NCBI GenBank assembly: GCA_965205965.1
Contig: CBDBHT010000001.1
Coordinates: forward strand, 1-64,000
From: Bin55 sp965205965
Lineage (GTDB): Bacteria; Pseudomonadota; Gammaproteobacteria; Pseudomonadales; Azotimanducaceae
Direction: 5' to 3'
DNA: 64,000 bases
A program made the translations under genes and the position numbers. This document shows, piece by piece, positions 1 through 9,525 of this stretch (position 1 is its first letter; the number at the start of each line of letters is the position of its first letter). Below the pieces are notes generated by a model that saw nothing but the letters and a program-made list of their open reading frames with translations, ran no database searches and had not been told where the DNA came from.

Positions 1-476
1 CGTCATTTCCGAGAAGAAACGGAAACTGATCTTTTTGGCGAACAGGTGGTTTTATGTGGTGGTGCGGCGGCATTGGTACAAGCAGGTTTGAGACTCTGAC
101 GGAGGCCGGCTATGCACCGGAAATGGCATATTTCGAATGTCTGCACGAGCTTAAATTGATCGTTGACTTCTTTTACGAGGGTGGTATTTCTAGTATGTGG
201 TACATGGTCTCAAATACGGCAGAATACGGCGGATTGACTCGCGGGAACCGAATCGTTACGGATGAGACTAAAGAAGAGATGCAACGGATTCTGGAGGAGA
301 TTCAAACTGGTAAATTTGCACGTGAATTTGTGACGGAGTACCAAGCGGGTGCCACGACCATCAAAGCAATGCGACGTTTGGGTCGAACGCATCCCATTGA
401 AAAAGTAGGGGCTAAGTTACGTGCGATGATGCCGTGGGTTAAGGAACATCGGTTGGTGGACACATCTAAAAACTAA
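1..476 (+). CDS. ilvC: Ketol-acid reductoisomerase, C-terminal part (cut by window start)
   Basis: C-terminal part of the branched-chain amino acid enzyme that converts acetolactate to dihydroxyisovalerate using NADPH and Mg2+. The first full codon starts at base 3, and the sequence includes the metal-site region (REETETDLFGEQ) and the all-helical knot domain up to the stop. It equals residues about 183-339 of the complete copy at 33081-34100. Whether the rest of the gene lies upstream or the duplication ends here cannot be seen. pssA follows 23 bp downstream in the same direction. Confidence 0.93.
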
Positions 477-499
477 CCCAATTCCTAAAAAGGAACTTT

Positions 500-1273
500 A
501 TGGACGATCGGCCAAGGTTGCGGATATTCAAGCGAATAGAAGGAAGCGATTTTAAACAACCGCGGCGCGGTGTATTTTTGCTCCCCAACCTTGTTACCAC
601 GGGAGCTCTCTTTTCAGGCTTTTACAGCATAGTCGCTGCCATGCATGGCCGTTTTAGTGCGGCAGCGATAGCAATTCTCGCAGCAACCATTCTAGATGCG
701 ATAGATGGTCGAATTGCACGACTAACGAAAACTGAAAGTGCATTCGGCGTTCAATACGACAGTCTGTCGGATATGGTGTCGTTCGGTGTCGCACCTGCCG
801 TTGTGGTTTTCCAATGGGGTCTCGATTCATTGGAACAGTTTGGATGGATCGTTACGTTTGTCTACATGGCATGCGCGGCATTACGACTTGCTCGCTTCAA
901 CACGTCTGGTGACCTCAGGTCTTTTATGGGACTGCCTAGCCCCTCTGCCGCGGTTATCGTTGTTGCTGCAGTGTGGATCTGGGCTGATTCGGGCCAAACC
1001 AACCCGGGAATTCTTGGCGTGGTGGTCATGGCGTTGCTGGTCACTGGTATTGGATTGTTAATGGTTAGTAATTTTGAGTATATGTCGCCAAAAGTATTTT
1101 CTGTCAAAGATCGTGTTCCCTTCGTCGTGATGGTGTTAGTTGTTTGTGTGTTCTCCGTGGTACTGGCGGACCCGCCGATTGTTATATTCACGTTGTTTTT
1201 ACTTTACGCCTTATCAGGGCCAGTGATCTACGTATGGCATCGGTTCAGGCCGTCGCCGGAACAACCGCAATAG
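500..1273 (+). CDS. pssA: CDP-diacylglycerol--serine O-phosphatidyltransferase
   Basis: Makes phosphatidylserine from CDP-diacylglycerol and L-serine, the first step toward phosphatidylethanolamine, in the inner membrane. The 257-residue protein carries the CDP-alcohol phosphotransferase signature DG..AR........G...D...D, seen as DGRIAR and then GVQYDSLSD at residues about 57-80. Several hydrophobic segments follow. The length fits the short PssA type. ilvC lies upstream (23 bp) and msrP starts 3 bp downstream, so the three probably form one transcription unit. The ilvC-pssA pairing is common in proteobacteria. An identical copy is at 32284-33057. Confidence 0.93.
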   Translation: MDDRPRLRIFKRIEGSDFKQPRRGVFLLPNLVTTGALFSGFYSIVAAMHGRFSAAAIAILAATILDAIDGRIARLTKTESAFGVQYDSLSDMVSFGVAPAVVVFQWGLDSLEQFGWIVTFVYMACAALRLARFNTSGDLRSFMGLPSPSAAVIVVAAVWIWADSGQTNPGILGVVVMALLVTGIGLLMVSNFEYMSPKVFSVKDRVPFVVMVLVVCVFSVVLADPPIVIFTLFLLYALSGPVIYVWHRFRPSPEQPQ

Positions 1274-1275
1274 TT

Positions 1276-2220
1276 ATGCTGATTAAGAAATCTGCGGATG
1301 TGCTGCCATCGGAAATCACCTCGGAATCTTTATATCGTTCTCGCAGAAAGTTTCTCGTGGAAACATACGCTGTTTCTGCATTAGTGGCATTGCCCACGTT
1401 CGCTCTACCCGAGGGATGGGTAGAAAATCAAGGTTACGTACCTAATGAAGAAAATGATGAAGGAATTACACCTCTATCGAAATCTACTAGATTCAATAAT
1501 TTTTATGAATTCGGGGCGAGCAAAACGGCACCTTTCCAAAAGGCGGGGCGGATGACAACCCACCCGTGGAGTATTGAAGTAACGGGTCTCGTAAATAAAC
1601 CTGGCACAGTGGCGATAGAAGATCTCCTCAGAGGTATAGATTTGGAAGAGAGGATATATCGGCTTCGTTGCGTTGAAGCATGGTCTATGGTCATTCCTTG
1701 GATTGGTTTTCCGGTTAAGAAAATTCTTGATCGTTTTGAACCTCAAGGATCGGCAAAGTTCGTGCAATTCACTACGCTAAAACGCGAGGAAGAAATGCCG
1801 GGCATCTCACTATTTTCATCTATCGATTTCCCTTATATTGAAGGCTTACGTTTGGATGAAGCTAACCATCCACTAACTATTTTCGCGGTCGGCATGTACG
1901 GAAAGAACCTACTCAATCAAAATGGTGCGCCCTTTCGTTTGGTAGTTCCATGGAAATATGGTTTCAAGAGCATCAAATCCATTGTGAAAATTGAGCTAAC
2001 TGAAAAAATCCCTAGTACCACTTGGAATTTGAGTTCTCCGCAAGAGTATGGTTTTTATGCTAATGTAAATCCGCAAGTCCACCATCGAAGATGGCGCCAA
2101 AGCCATGAAAGAAGATTGGGTTCTTCATGGTTTCCGAAGTTGGTTGATACGCGCTTGTTCAATGGTTATAGCGAAGTCGCACCGCTTTACTATGGAATGA
2201 ACCTCAAGCACAATTACTAA
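1276..2220 (+). CDS. msrP: Protein-methionine-sulfoxide reductase, molybdopterin subunit
   Basis: Periplasmic molybdoenzyme of the YedY/MsrP family, which repairs oxidised methionines in envelope proteins. The ATG at 1276 gives 314 residues beginning MLIKKSADVLPSEIT, the conserved MsrP start, followed by a twin-arginine signal (SRRKFL) and a hydrophobic stretch. The molybdenum-ligand cysteine sits in RLRCVEAWSMVIPWIGF. A longer in-frame start at 1144 would overlap pssA and is unlikely. The usual haem-binding membrane partner MsrQ is not present downstream, where a terminator and the convergent cusA follow. Identical copy at 31337-32281. Confidence 0.92.
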   Translation: MLIKKSADVLPSEITSESLYRSRRKFLVETYAVSALVALPTFALPEGWVENQGYVPNEENDEGITPLSKSTRFNNFYEFGASKTAPFQKAGRMTTHPWSIEVTGLVNKPGTVAIEDLLRGIDLEERIYRLRCVEAWSMVIPWIGFPVKKILDRFEPQGSAKFVQFTTLKREEEMPGISLFSSIDFPYIEGLRLDEANHPLTIFAVGMYGKNLLNQNGAPFRLVVPWKYGFKSIKSIVKIELTEKIPSTTWNLSSPQEYGFYANVNPQVHHRRWRQSHERRLGSSWFPKLVDTRLFNGYSEVAPLYYGMNLKHNY

Positions 2221-2494
2221 TACATGCTAATTGAGCTAAAAAACGGTTTAATTTGTCATGGGGCATGGTAGTAGTAGATGAATCATCGCCATGGACCTGA
2301 TTACCGGTCCATCGCTTGGCGTTGCACCGGTGAAATATTCTTTGACGTCAGTTCGATGTTGCCAATGCGGATCTAAGGACGGGTACTGCAGGACTTCCAA
2401 CGGTATCTCATTATCAGCCCAGTACTAGAAACGTCAGTGGCAAGTCTGATGAAGAAACCAGCCCCCAATATCGTCAGGGTTTTCGCGCAGACAC

Positions 2495-2528
2495 TAAATA
2501 GAGGTTCTCAGTTGGACACCTCTATTTA
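2495..2528. terminator. Bidirectional terminator between msrP and cusA
   Basis: An 11-bp stem TAAATAGAGGT / ACCTCTATTTA encloses a 12-base loop, in the gap between the convergent msrP and cusA genes. A-rich and T-rich flanks on either side would let it end transcripts from both directions. The remainder of the 417-bp gap (2221-2637) holds no recognisable gene. Confidence 0.65.
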
Positions 2529-2637
2529 TTGCTATTTTGACGAATCATGACCTATATAAGTATTTGATTTTTAATAAATATCCCTTTCAGATCATAACAA
2601 GTCTGCAGGTTAATAGAGGTATCCAGTTGCATCCGGC

Positions 2638-5600
2638 TCATTTTGGTGAAGCAGAGTTTGCATCTAAGTACCATCTAGACGGTCTTTCTGTTGCGTTTAA
2701 ATCTGCGAAACGTTTCCAAATTAGGAATACAGCCGGTAAAACAACGAGCACCAATATCGTCGCACTGATCATACCGCCAACCATGGGAGCTGCAATTCTG
2801 CGCATCACCTCGGACCCTGTGCCAGTGCCAAACATGATGGGTAATAGACCAAGGATGATCGTCAATGTAGTCATCATGATCGGTCTGAGGCGCCGTCTTG
2901 CGCCGTCTGTCACCGATTCACGTAAATCTTCAAACGTTGGCTGTCGGCGTTGAGCACGAATGGCATCAAGTTTTTCTTGCCACGCAAGATTCAAGAACGT
3001 TAACATCACCACGCTGAGTTCGACGGCGACTCCTATCAAAGCAATGAATCCCACCGCGACCGCTATGGAGAGGTTGTAATCAAGAAGATAGAGAGAACCA
3101 ATACCTCCAATAAGAGCAAATGGCACGACACCTAAGATCACGAGTATCTCGCTCACACGCCTGAAGATTAGGAACAAAAGTAGAACGATGACTCCCAATG
3201 TGAGTGGTGCAATGACGCGAAGTCGTTGTTCGGCTCGTTGGAGAAACTCGTATTGTCCCGACCATTGGATTGAATAACCTGCTGGTAATTCGATCTTTTC
3301 GTCGACGATGCGTCGCGCATCAGCGACGAATGAACCTAAGTCTCGATCGCTGATATCAATGTATATCCATCCATTGGGACGCGCGTTTTCACTCTTAATC
3401 ATGGGTGGTCCGTCCGATACGCGGACTTCTGCCACATCAACCAGGGCTATGTGCGCGCCATTTGGTGTGACGATAGGTAACATTTCGAGATTCGCTAATG
3501 AATCACGAAATCGTTGTGGATAACGGAGGTTGATCGGATATCTTTCCAGACCTTCGACGGTATGTGTGACGTTCATGCCTCCGACAGCAGTCCGTATGAC
3601 TGCTTGTAAGTGATCAATATTCAAACCAAATCGAGCGGCTTTGCCACGATCAATATTGACTTCGACGTATCTTCCTCCAGCAACCCGTTCGGCATATACC
3701 GATGTTGCACCTTCCAAGTCTTCTAAAACACTTTCGATTTGAGCACCAATCTCATTGATGATACTCAAGTCAGGGCCAGCAATCTTCACACCCACGGGGG
3801 TTTTTATGCCTGTTGCCAGCATATCAATCCGTGCCTTGATCGGCATGGTCCAGCTATTGTTCAATCCTGGTATATCCACAATGCGGTCCAGTTTGGAACG
3901 CAAGGTATCCATAGTGACTCCGTCTCGCCACTGATCTCGGGGCTTCAGTCGAATTATTGTTTCGATCATGGTAAGTGGTGCTGGGTCCGTAGCACTATCA
4001 GCGCGGCCGACTTTGCCGAATACCGTTTCGACTTCCGGTATAGTGCGAATGAGCTTGTCAGTCTGCTGCAGCAATTCCCGCGCTTTATCGGTAGCAATGC
4101 CCGGATGTGTCGTAGGCATGTACATTAGATCGCCCTCATCAAGTGGAGGCATGAATTCCGAACCCAACATCGTGATAGGTAATACCCCGACGGTCAGTAG
4201 CAGCAAAGCTCCAACCACAATCCCAATCGGCCGCTTTAACGTATGCTGGATGATCGGCGTATAGATCTTAATCAGTATGCGGTTGATGGGATTTTCACTG
4301 TCATCGCGTACGCGTCCTCTAAGTAGATAGCCGATAAGTACGGGCACTAGAAAAACAGATAAGATTGCTGCGGATGCCATCGCGTACGTTTTGGTAAAGG
4401 CAAGAGGCGCGAAAAGTCGTCCTTCCTGTGCTTCCAAAGCAAACACGGGAAGGAAGCTTAAAGTTACGATGAGTAAGGAAAAGAAGATAGGTTTGCCCAG
4501 CTCTACGGACGCATTTGTGACGACTTGCCAACGTTGGGCACTTGAGAGAATTGCACCACCTTTGGTTGCGGATGCAATTTTTCTACAAGCGTTCTCGACA
4601 AGTACGATAGCACCATCGACCATCGCTCCAATGGCTATAGCGATACCTCCGAGAGACATGATGTTCGCATTAAGTCCTTGAATTCTCATGATGACGAACG
4701 CGAGGAGAATTGCGATTGGCAGACTCACTATGACGACGAGGGACGATCGAAAATGGAATAGAAAGAGGAAACAGATAACAACAACGATCAATGATTCTTC
4801 TATTAACGTGTTTCTCAGCGTGTTCATTGACCGTCTGATCAGTGCGGATTGGTCGTACGTTTCAATAATTTCTACTCCTGCTGGTAGTCCTTGCTTAATT
4901 TCGCGAAGCCGTGTTTTGATCCCATTGATGGTTTTTAGAGCGTTCTCGCCAAAACGCATGACGACGATACCGCCAACTACTTCACCCTCACCATTGAGTT
5001 CAGCTATACCTCTTCGCATCTGAGGTCCTATGCGCAGATCAGCGACATCCGAGAGTTTCAGAGGCGTTCCACGAAAATTCACGCTCAGTGGAATACTTGC
5101 TATATCATTGAGTCCCTTAACGTATCCACTGGCGCGTACCATGTATTCCCCTTCCGCCATTTCAATGACTGATCCGCCACTTTCTTGGTTACCTGAACGT
5201 ATCGCGTGGTACACCGTTGACAACGTGAGTCCGTGCACCCGCAGCTTGTCTGGATCCACGACTACTTGATATTGTTTAACCATTCCACCTACTGTGGCGA
5301 TCTCAGATACTCCAGGAACCGACTGCAGTTCATACTTCAGAAACCAGTCCTGGATGGAGCGTAGTTGTGCCAGGTCGTGTTTACCTGTTCGATCGACCAA
5401 CGCGTACTCATACACCCAACCAGCTCCTGTAGCATCGGGTCCGAGTGTTGGAGACACATCAGAAGGTAGCTGGGCTCTTACTTGATTTAGGTATTCAAGA
5501 ACTCGAGCACGTGCCCAATAAAGGTCGGTATGGTCGTCAAAGATGACATACACGTAGGAATCCCCGAAAAACGAGTACCCTCGAACCGTCGTAGCACCAG

Positions 5601-5829
5601 GCACAGATAGCATCGCGGATGCCAATGGATATGTAACCTGCTCTTCAACGACTTTGGGTGCTTGGCCTGGGTAGGGGGTTTTAACGATCACTTGTACGTC
5701 CGACAAGTCTGGCAACGCTTCGACCGGTGTTCTAAAAATGGCTAGTACGCCGACGTATACTATGATCAATGTGAGTAGTACCACTATTAGGCGGTTTTGA
5801 ATCGACCACCGTATAAGGAAATCAATCAT
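2638..5829 (-). CDS. cusA: CusA-type heavy-metal RND efflux pump
   Basis: Inner-membrane RND transporter that moves Cu(I)/Ag(I) out through a tripartite complex using the proton gradient. The 1063 residues are close to the 1047 of E. coli CusA and show the family start (ALPDLSDVQV, PYPGQAP). The three metal-binding methionines are kept: M571 (YMPTTHPGI), M621 (APLTMIET) and M670 (RIDMLATGIKTP), each offset by two from E. coli M573, M623 and M672. The proton-relay aspartate lies in GAMVDGAIVLVEN. cusB lies 54 bp upstream and tolC before it. No metal-sensing regulator is visible in the arm. Identical copy at 27728-30919. Confidence 0.95.
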   Translation of the reverse strand: MIDFLIRWSIQNRLIVVLLTLIIVYVGVLAIFRTPVEALPDLSDVQVIVKTPYPGQAPKVVEEQVTYPLASAMLSVPGATTVRGYSFFGDSYVYVIFDDHTDLYWARARVLEYLNQVRAQLPSDVSPTLGPDATGAGWVYEYALVDRTGKHDLAQLRSIQDWFLKYELQSVPGVSEIATVGGMVKQYQVVVDPDKLRVHGLTLSTVYHAIRSGNQESGGSVIEMAEGEYMVRASGYVKGLNDIASIPLSVNFRGTPLKLSDVADLRIGPQMRRGIAELNGEGEVVGGIVVMRFGENALKTINGIKTRLREIKQGLPAGVEIIETYDQSALIRRSMNTLRNTLIEESLIVVVICFLFLFHFRSSLVVIVSLPIAILLAFVIMRIQGLNANIMSLGGIAIAIGAMVDGAIVLVENACRKIASATKGGAILSSAQRWQVVTNASVELGKPIFFSLLIVTLSFLPVFALEAQEGRLFAPLAFTKTYAMASAAILSVFLVPVLIGYLLRGRVRDDSENPINRILIKIYTPIIQHTLKRPIGIVVGALLLLTVGVLPITMLGSEFMPPLDEGDLMYMPTTHPGIATDKARELLQQTDKLIRTIPEVETVFGKVGRADSATDPAPLTMIETIIRLKPRDQWRDGVTMDTLRSKLDRIVDIPGLNNSWTMPIKARIDMLATGIKTPVGVKIAGPDLSIINEIGAQIESVLEDLEGATSVYAERVAGGRYVEVNIDRGKAARFGLNIDHLQAVIRTAVGGMNVTHTVEGLERYPINLRYPQRFRDSLANLEMLPIVTPNGAHIALVDVAEVRVSDGPPMIKSENARPNGWIYIDISDRDLGSFVADARRIVDEKIELPAGYSIQWSGQYEFLQRAEQRLRVIAPLTLGVIVLLLFLIFRRVSEILVILGVVPFALIGGIGSLYLLDYNLSIAVAVGFIALIGVAVELSVVMLTFLNLAWQEKLDAIRAQRRQPTFEDLRESVTDGARRRLRPIMMTTLTIILGLLPIMFGTGTGSEVMRRIAAPMVGGMISATILVLVVLPAVFLIWKRFADLNATERPSRWYLDANSASPK

Positions 5830-5883
5830 GGTGGTTGTCCGTTTGTATTCGCTGGCGTAAAAACAGCGGACGTGTTGAGCGCG

Positions 5884-7086
5884 CTACGTTTCCGACCATC
5901 GCGCAAGAGCTGTGTCGATATTGGACTCCGAATCAATCAAGAATTGTCCGGATACAACTACGGTATCGCCTTCTTTTATGCCTTGCCGAATTTCGATGCG
6001 TTCTTCCGTCTCCATCCCGGTAACCACCGGGACTGAGTGGAATTTTGTTACCGTCAATGCAACAACCACGCGATCAGCACCGCCGCCACGAATCACTGCT
6101 TCACGCGGAACGTGTATCACCGGGTTAGTGCCTTCCGAATGAATGCTTACACTGGCAAACATGTTTGGTCGTATGAACATTTGCTGATTGTCGAACTTGA
6201 TTCGTACCAATAGTGTTCGTGTTTTCGGATCTAATTCGGGATAGATGTAATTGACCTTACCTTCCCATATCTGGCCGGGCAGATAGTCAAGCACAAACGT
6301 TGCTCGTTGGTTCAATTCGATCCAACTTGTTTGTCGTTCGAATACCTCCGCGATCATCCACACTCTACTCAGCTTGGCGAAAGAGAGTACATGAGTTGCT
6401 GGCGTGACATACATGCCTTCCCGTACACCCAGTTGTGTCACCACACCATCCATTTCCGCGATGTTCCGAATCCGTTGATTCACTTGACCAGATTTTTCGA
6501 GCTCAAGGATCTCTTGAGAGGTCATCCCAAGAGCACTGAGTCGTTTTCGGGAAGCTGTCAGTAGTTGCTTGTTGGCTCTGTTCAGAGAATTTAAGAATTC
6601 GTGCTGTGCATTGACCAGAGTTGGCGAGTAGAGCTCAAATAGAACTTGTCCTTTCGTCACGGTATCTCCAGCCGTCTTGACTCCCATCTCTTCGACCCAG
6701 CCTTCGGCGCGCGTGTGGACATGCGACATGGCGTCTTCGTCATACTCAATATAACCAACGGTGTTGATTCTGCGTTCCAACGTACCTAATTTGGCCGCTT
6801 CGGTGCGTACGCCGAGGTTTTGCACCATGTGAGGCTCAATCGAAACGATCGAATCGTCATCCGATCCGTTTTTTTCATACACGGGCACGAGATCCATGCC
6901 CATGGGTGATTTTCCTGGCTTGTCGCGGCGGTAGTTAGGATCCATTGGGGCTACCCAATAGAGGATTTCTTTTTCTGGAACAAGATTCTTAGATGCCACA
7001 CCTTCGTGCTTGTTGGCGAACCAAAGATAGGCGATAGTAAACCCTGCGACAACCCCAACAACTAGAATTAAAATCTTAGTCCGCAT
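5884..7086 (-). CDS. cusB: CusB-type periplasmic adaptor of metal efflux
   Basis: Membrane-fusion protein that links the CusA pump to the outer-membrane channel and hands metal to it. The 400 residues start with a hydrophobic anchor. A short heavy-metal-binding domain follows (YWVAPMDPNYRRDKPGKSP, then MGMDLVPVY, residues about 43-70), as in many CusB/SilB proteins. Then come the barrel-sandwich and alpha-hairpin parts (GWVEEMGVKTAGD, LYSPTLVNAQHEFL) and C-terminal beta domains. Its start overlaps the end of tolC by 11 bp, so translation is probably coupled. Identical copy at 26471-27673. Confidence 0.93.
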   Translation of the reverse strand: MRTKILILVVGVVAGFTIAYLWFANKHEGVASKNLVPEKEILYWVAPMDPNYRRDKPGKSPMGMDLVPVYEKNGSDDDSIVSIEPHMVQNLGVRTEAAKLGTLERRINTVGYIEYDEDAMSHVHTRAEGWVEEMGVKTAGDTVTKGQVLFELYSPTLVNAQHEFLNSLNRANKQLLTASRKRLSALGMTSQEILELEKSGQVNQRIRNIAEMDGVVTQLGVREGMYVTPATHVLSFAKLSRVWMIAEVFERQTSWIELNQRATFVLDYLPGQIWEGKVNYIYPELDPKTRTLLVRIKFDNQQMFIRPNMFASVSIHSEGTNPVIHVPREAVIRGGGADRVVVALTVTKFHSVPVVTGMETEERIEIRQGIKEGDTVVVSGQFLIDSESNIDTALARWSET

Positions 7087-8353
7087 TATTTGTATCCGTA
7101 AGGTAATTCAACTCAGCCCACACTCGAACGCGTTCCACGACTAGTTGAATCATTTCCAATTGCACCTGCAATGCCAATCGTTGGCTGTCGATTACTTCCT
7201 TGTAGTCACCCACCTCGCTCTGATATGAGGTGACAGCGACATTAGCATATTCGATCATCTGAGGCACGATCTCAGTTCGGTAGCGATCTATGCGTTCATT
7301 CAAGCTTAAAAACTGTTCGTAGGTTGATAAAAGTCGACTCTGCAAACCTCTAATCACAACTATTCTTTGCAACTTGGCGGCAGAACTTCGTTGAAGCGCA
7401 GCTTGCCATTGTTGATCTTGACGCTTTGCCGTAAACATTGGCAACTGAATGCCTAGGATCAGACTCAAGAAATCCGATCGCGATTCACCATTTGGTAGTT
7501 CACCATCTCGCAATGAGTAGCTCACTTCGCTCGAGAAACTTGGCCTAAACTGGCTTTCCGCCATGCGTATCTCGGCGAGACTGGCGGCGATGTTGGCCTC
7601 TGCAGTTCGTATTAACGGATGGTGAGCTAGAAGTACCTGGAGAGCCGATAAGTCACCGATTTCCGGAATCGACGGTTCGTGAATCGGTAAGGGACGCATG
7701 GCCGCTTCGTGAATCCACTGCGACAGTTTCGACCGTATTATTTTTTGCCGTTCTTGTGAAGCGGAAATTTTGTCTTTCATCCGACTCATTTCAAGATCGA
7801 GCTTCAAAAGCACCGTCTGATTCTCCAGCCCAACTGCATATAAAGAACGGGTTACGTCATGGAGATCGCGCAACTTCACTAATGAAGCATGAATGATCTC
7901 TTCGGCTCGATTTTCGTAAAAGACGCCCAACCAGCGCAACCGTACGTTATTTTTGATCTTTCGTTTCCGTTCTTGAATCAAATGCGACAGTTCAGAAGAA
8001 CGTGCTTTTTGATATTCGGTTGCAGATTTTCGCCCTTGTGCAGACGGAAAGTTTTGTCGTAAGCCTATCCTTATGTGACTCATGCCTTCCTGCCGGAAGC
8101 TGCCCGTTTCGATAGGGTAATTCGCCGCACCAATCTGTATTTGCGGATCCGGCAATTGGCCTACGGCGATTGCTAGATCTTGATAAGCTTGCTGTTGTGC
8201 CTCAAGTGCGGCGGTTCCAGGCTCGTTAACTAGGGCTAAATCTTCCGCTTCTTTTAAAGTGAGTATCTCTGCTCCTACGGATGAATCCGAGAGTGCTAAG
8301 CAAAGCAGTAACAAAGAAAATGGAATCGAGAATGTTGGTTCTATGTGAGACAA
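7076..8353 (-). CDS. TolC/CusC-like outer-membrane efflux channel
   Basis: Outer-membrane channel of the metal efflux complex. The 425-residue protein has an N-terminal hydrophobic signal (FSLLLLCLAL) and the two TolC repeats rich in helix-forming sequence (LTLKEAEDLALVNEP; later LLAHHPLIRTAEANIAAS and the C-terminal AVTSYQSEVGDYKEVIDSQR). The given start is TTG, and no better start in this frame gives a clean signal peptide, so the N-terminus is uncertain. First gene of the tolC-cusB-cusA operon. Identical copy at 25204-26481. Confidence 0.88.
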   Translation of the reverse strand: MSHIEPTFSIPFSLLLLCLALSDSSVGAEILTLKEAEDLALVNEPGTAALEAQQQAYQDLAIAVGQLPDPQIQIGAANYPIETGSFRQEGMSHIRIGLRQNFPSAQGRKSATEYQKARSSELSHLIQERKRKIKNNVRLRWLGVFYENRAEEIIHASLVKLRDLHDVTRSLYAVGLENQTVLLKLDLEMSRMKDKISASQERQKIIRSKLSQWIHEAAMRPLPIHEPSIPEIGDLSALQVLLAHHPLIRTAEANIAASLAEIRMAESQFRPSFSSEVSYSLRDGELPNGESRSDFLSLILGIQLPMFTAKRQDQQWQAALQRSSAAKLQRIVVIRGLQSRLLSTYEQFLSLNERIDRYRTEIVPQMIEYANVAVTSYQSEVGDYKEVIDSQRLALQVQLEMIQLVVERVRVWAELNYLTDTNNAD

Positions 8354-8831
8354 GTTTGTAAGGTTTGCGTTCTATCAAAGAGTACAGCTCAGACATCTGG
8401 GTACACACAAGCTAGCTTGCCCAATATCTATCCGAGATGATATTCGCACAGACAGCGGCGTTGCAGGTCCCAAAACTTGGTCATGACTGCAATTCGGATA
8501 CATAAAATCATCACGCTAACAATGCCGGGTAACGGCGTCTAAACAACGCTTGTTACATGGCGAATATTGCCACTATATCAATATCAATCGGAAAATCGAT
8601 AGGTTTCTGTTCTATCATGATAAGTTCTAGTTATTCAATCATATGTACAACTATATAGTATCTGCGGGAAAACCCCATTTTACGACGGGTTTACGCCACT
8701 TGATGGTATCTGCCGCTCAGGGGATCATGCTGATCTAGGAGATTCACGGCGGATAATCCGCCCATCGGGGCTCCGAAAGTGCGGATGATGTTCTCCTGCT
8801 CGATGTCAGGGCGTGCAGGGTCCGTCCCGAG
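8354..8831. other. Region upstream of the metal-efflux operon
   Basis: This 478-bp stretch between the tolC start and the IS4 terminus must contain the operon promoter. Bases 8540-8660 are AT-rich and promoter-like, but I cannot point to a certain -35/-10 pair or a metal-regulator operator. On the minus strand bases 8691-8831 stay open and end with a short tail (GRYHQVA) that I do not recognise. No gene for a CusRS, CueR or CsoR type regulator is here. Mirrored at 24726-25203. Confidence 0.5.
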
Positions 8832-9516
8832 CAATGGCATTCGTTTAGTGAATTTTTCCATTCGGTTAAGGATTCGGTCTTGGGCCTTGGTTATCCGCTG
8901 ATTTTTTATTCCGTTAGCGAGTTGCCGGTGCCGGTGCTCCTCTTCCTCGCTGCCACTTTCCGACCGGTTTTCGGGATCGCCGTTCATAGGACCGGCCCGG
9001 ACGGAGCCGTTGCCGACACCGGACGATCTCGCCGACAATACGAGTCACGGTTTCCCGGAGGGCGGATGCATGCTGAAGTAGCAGGCTCTCGATGTTGGCC
9101 GCCACCGCCGCAAGTCCGTGCTTGAAATTCGTCTGCATCAGCGGCTTGCCGTCGTTCGGCAGCCCCCCGTTCACATGATCCTCGCCATGGTTGGCGAACA
9201 GCCGGGTCATGGTAATCAGGGTGAAGCATGCATACAGTTCCTGTTTCACTCCGCGCGCGCTTTGCCCATGAAAGTCCTCAACCTCCATCAGCCGTTTGGA
9301 TACCTTGTACCGTTCCTCGATGCCCCATCTCGCGTGATACAGATCCGACAGTTGCTCGATGGAATACTGGTCCCGGTCCAGCAGGGTCGTGCCCAGGATG
9401 AAGACGGTATCGCCCACGGCATATTTCACCAGCCGCAAGCGGTGTGGGCCGAATGCGGCTCCGGGGTTCCTGCGGCGTAGTCGGGTCAGCGTGCGTTGGC
9501 GGGGAACGACCTCGAT

Positions 9517-9525
9517 GACCGTATC
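9517..9525. repeat. Target-site duplication, left
   Basis: GACCGTATC, identical to 11874-11882 and present once, uninterrupted, in the right-arm IS4 copy (reverse complement at 24032-24040). Confidence 0.93.

Larger units (their letters stand above)
1..9525 (+). repeat. Left arm of large inverted duplication
   Basis: Position x in this arm is the reverse complement of position 33557-x. ORF boundaries mirror exactly (for example 500/33057, 2638/30919, 7086/26471), and the non-coding stretch 2221-2637 that I compared by eye is also identical. The arm runs from the first base of the window to the target-site duplication of the IS at 9526-11873. Homology resumes at 11883 and ends at 12013. Within the IS4 transposase part the arms differ: substitutions at about 9311, 9126, 9070 and 9044, and a one-base G-run difference near 12001. 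The outer end cannot be seen because the window starts inside ilvC. Confidence 0.97.

Noticed and set aside
1144..1275. Longer N-terminus for msrP
   Set aside because: It would overlap pssA by 130 bp and place the conserved MsrP start and Tat signal far inside the protein.
8691..8831. Minus-strand frame next to the IS4 terminus (ends GRYHQVA)
   Set aside because: It could be the tail of a gene interrupted by the IS, but no family is recognisable, so it is only mentioned in the gap description.
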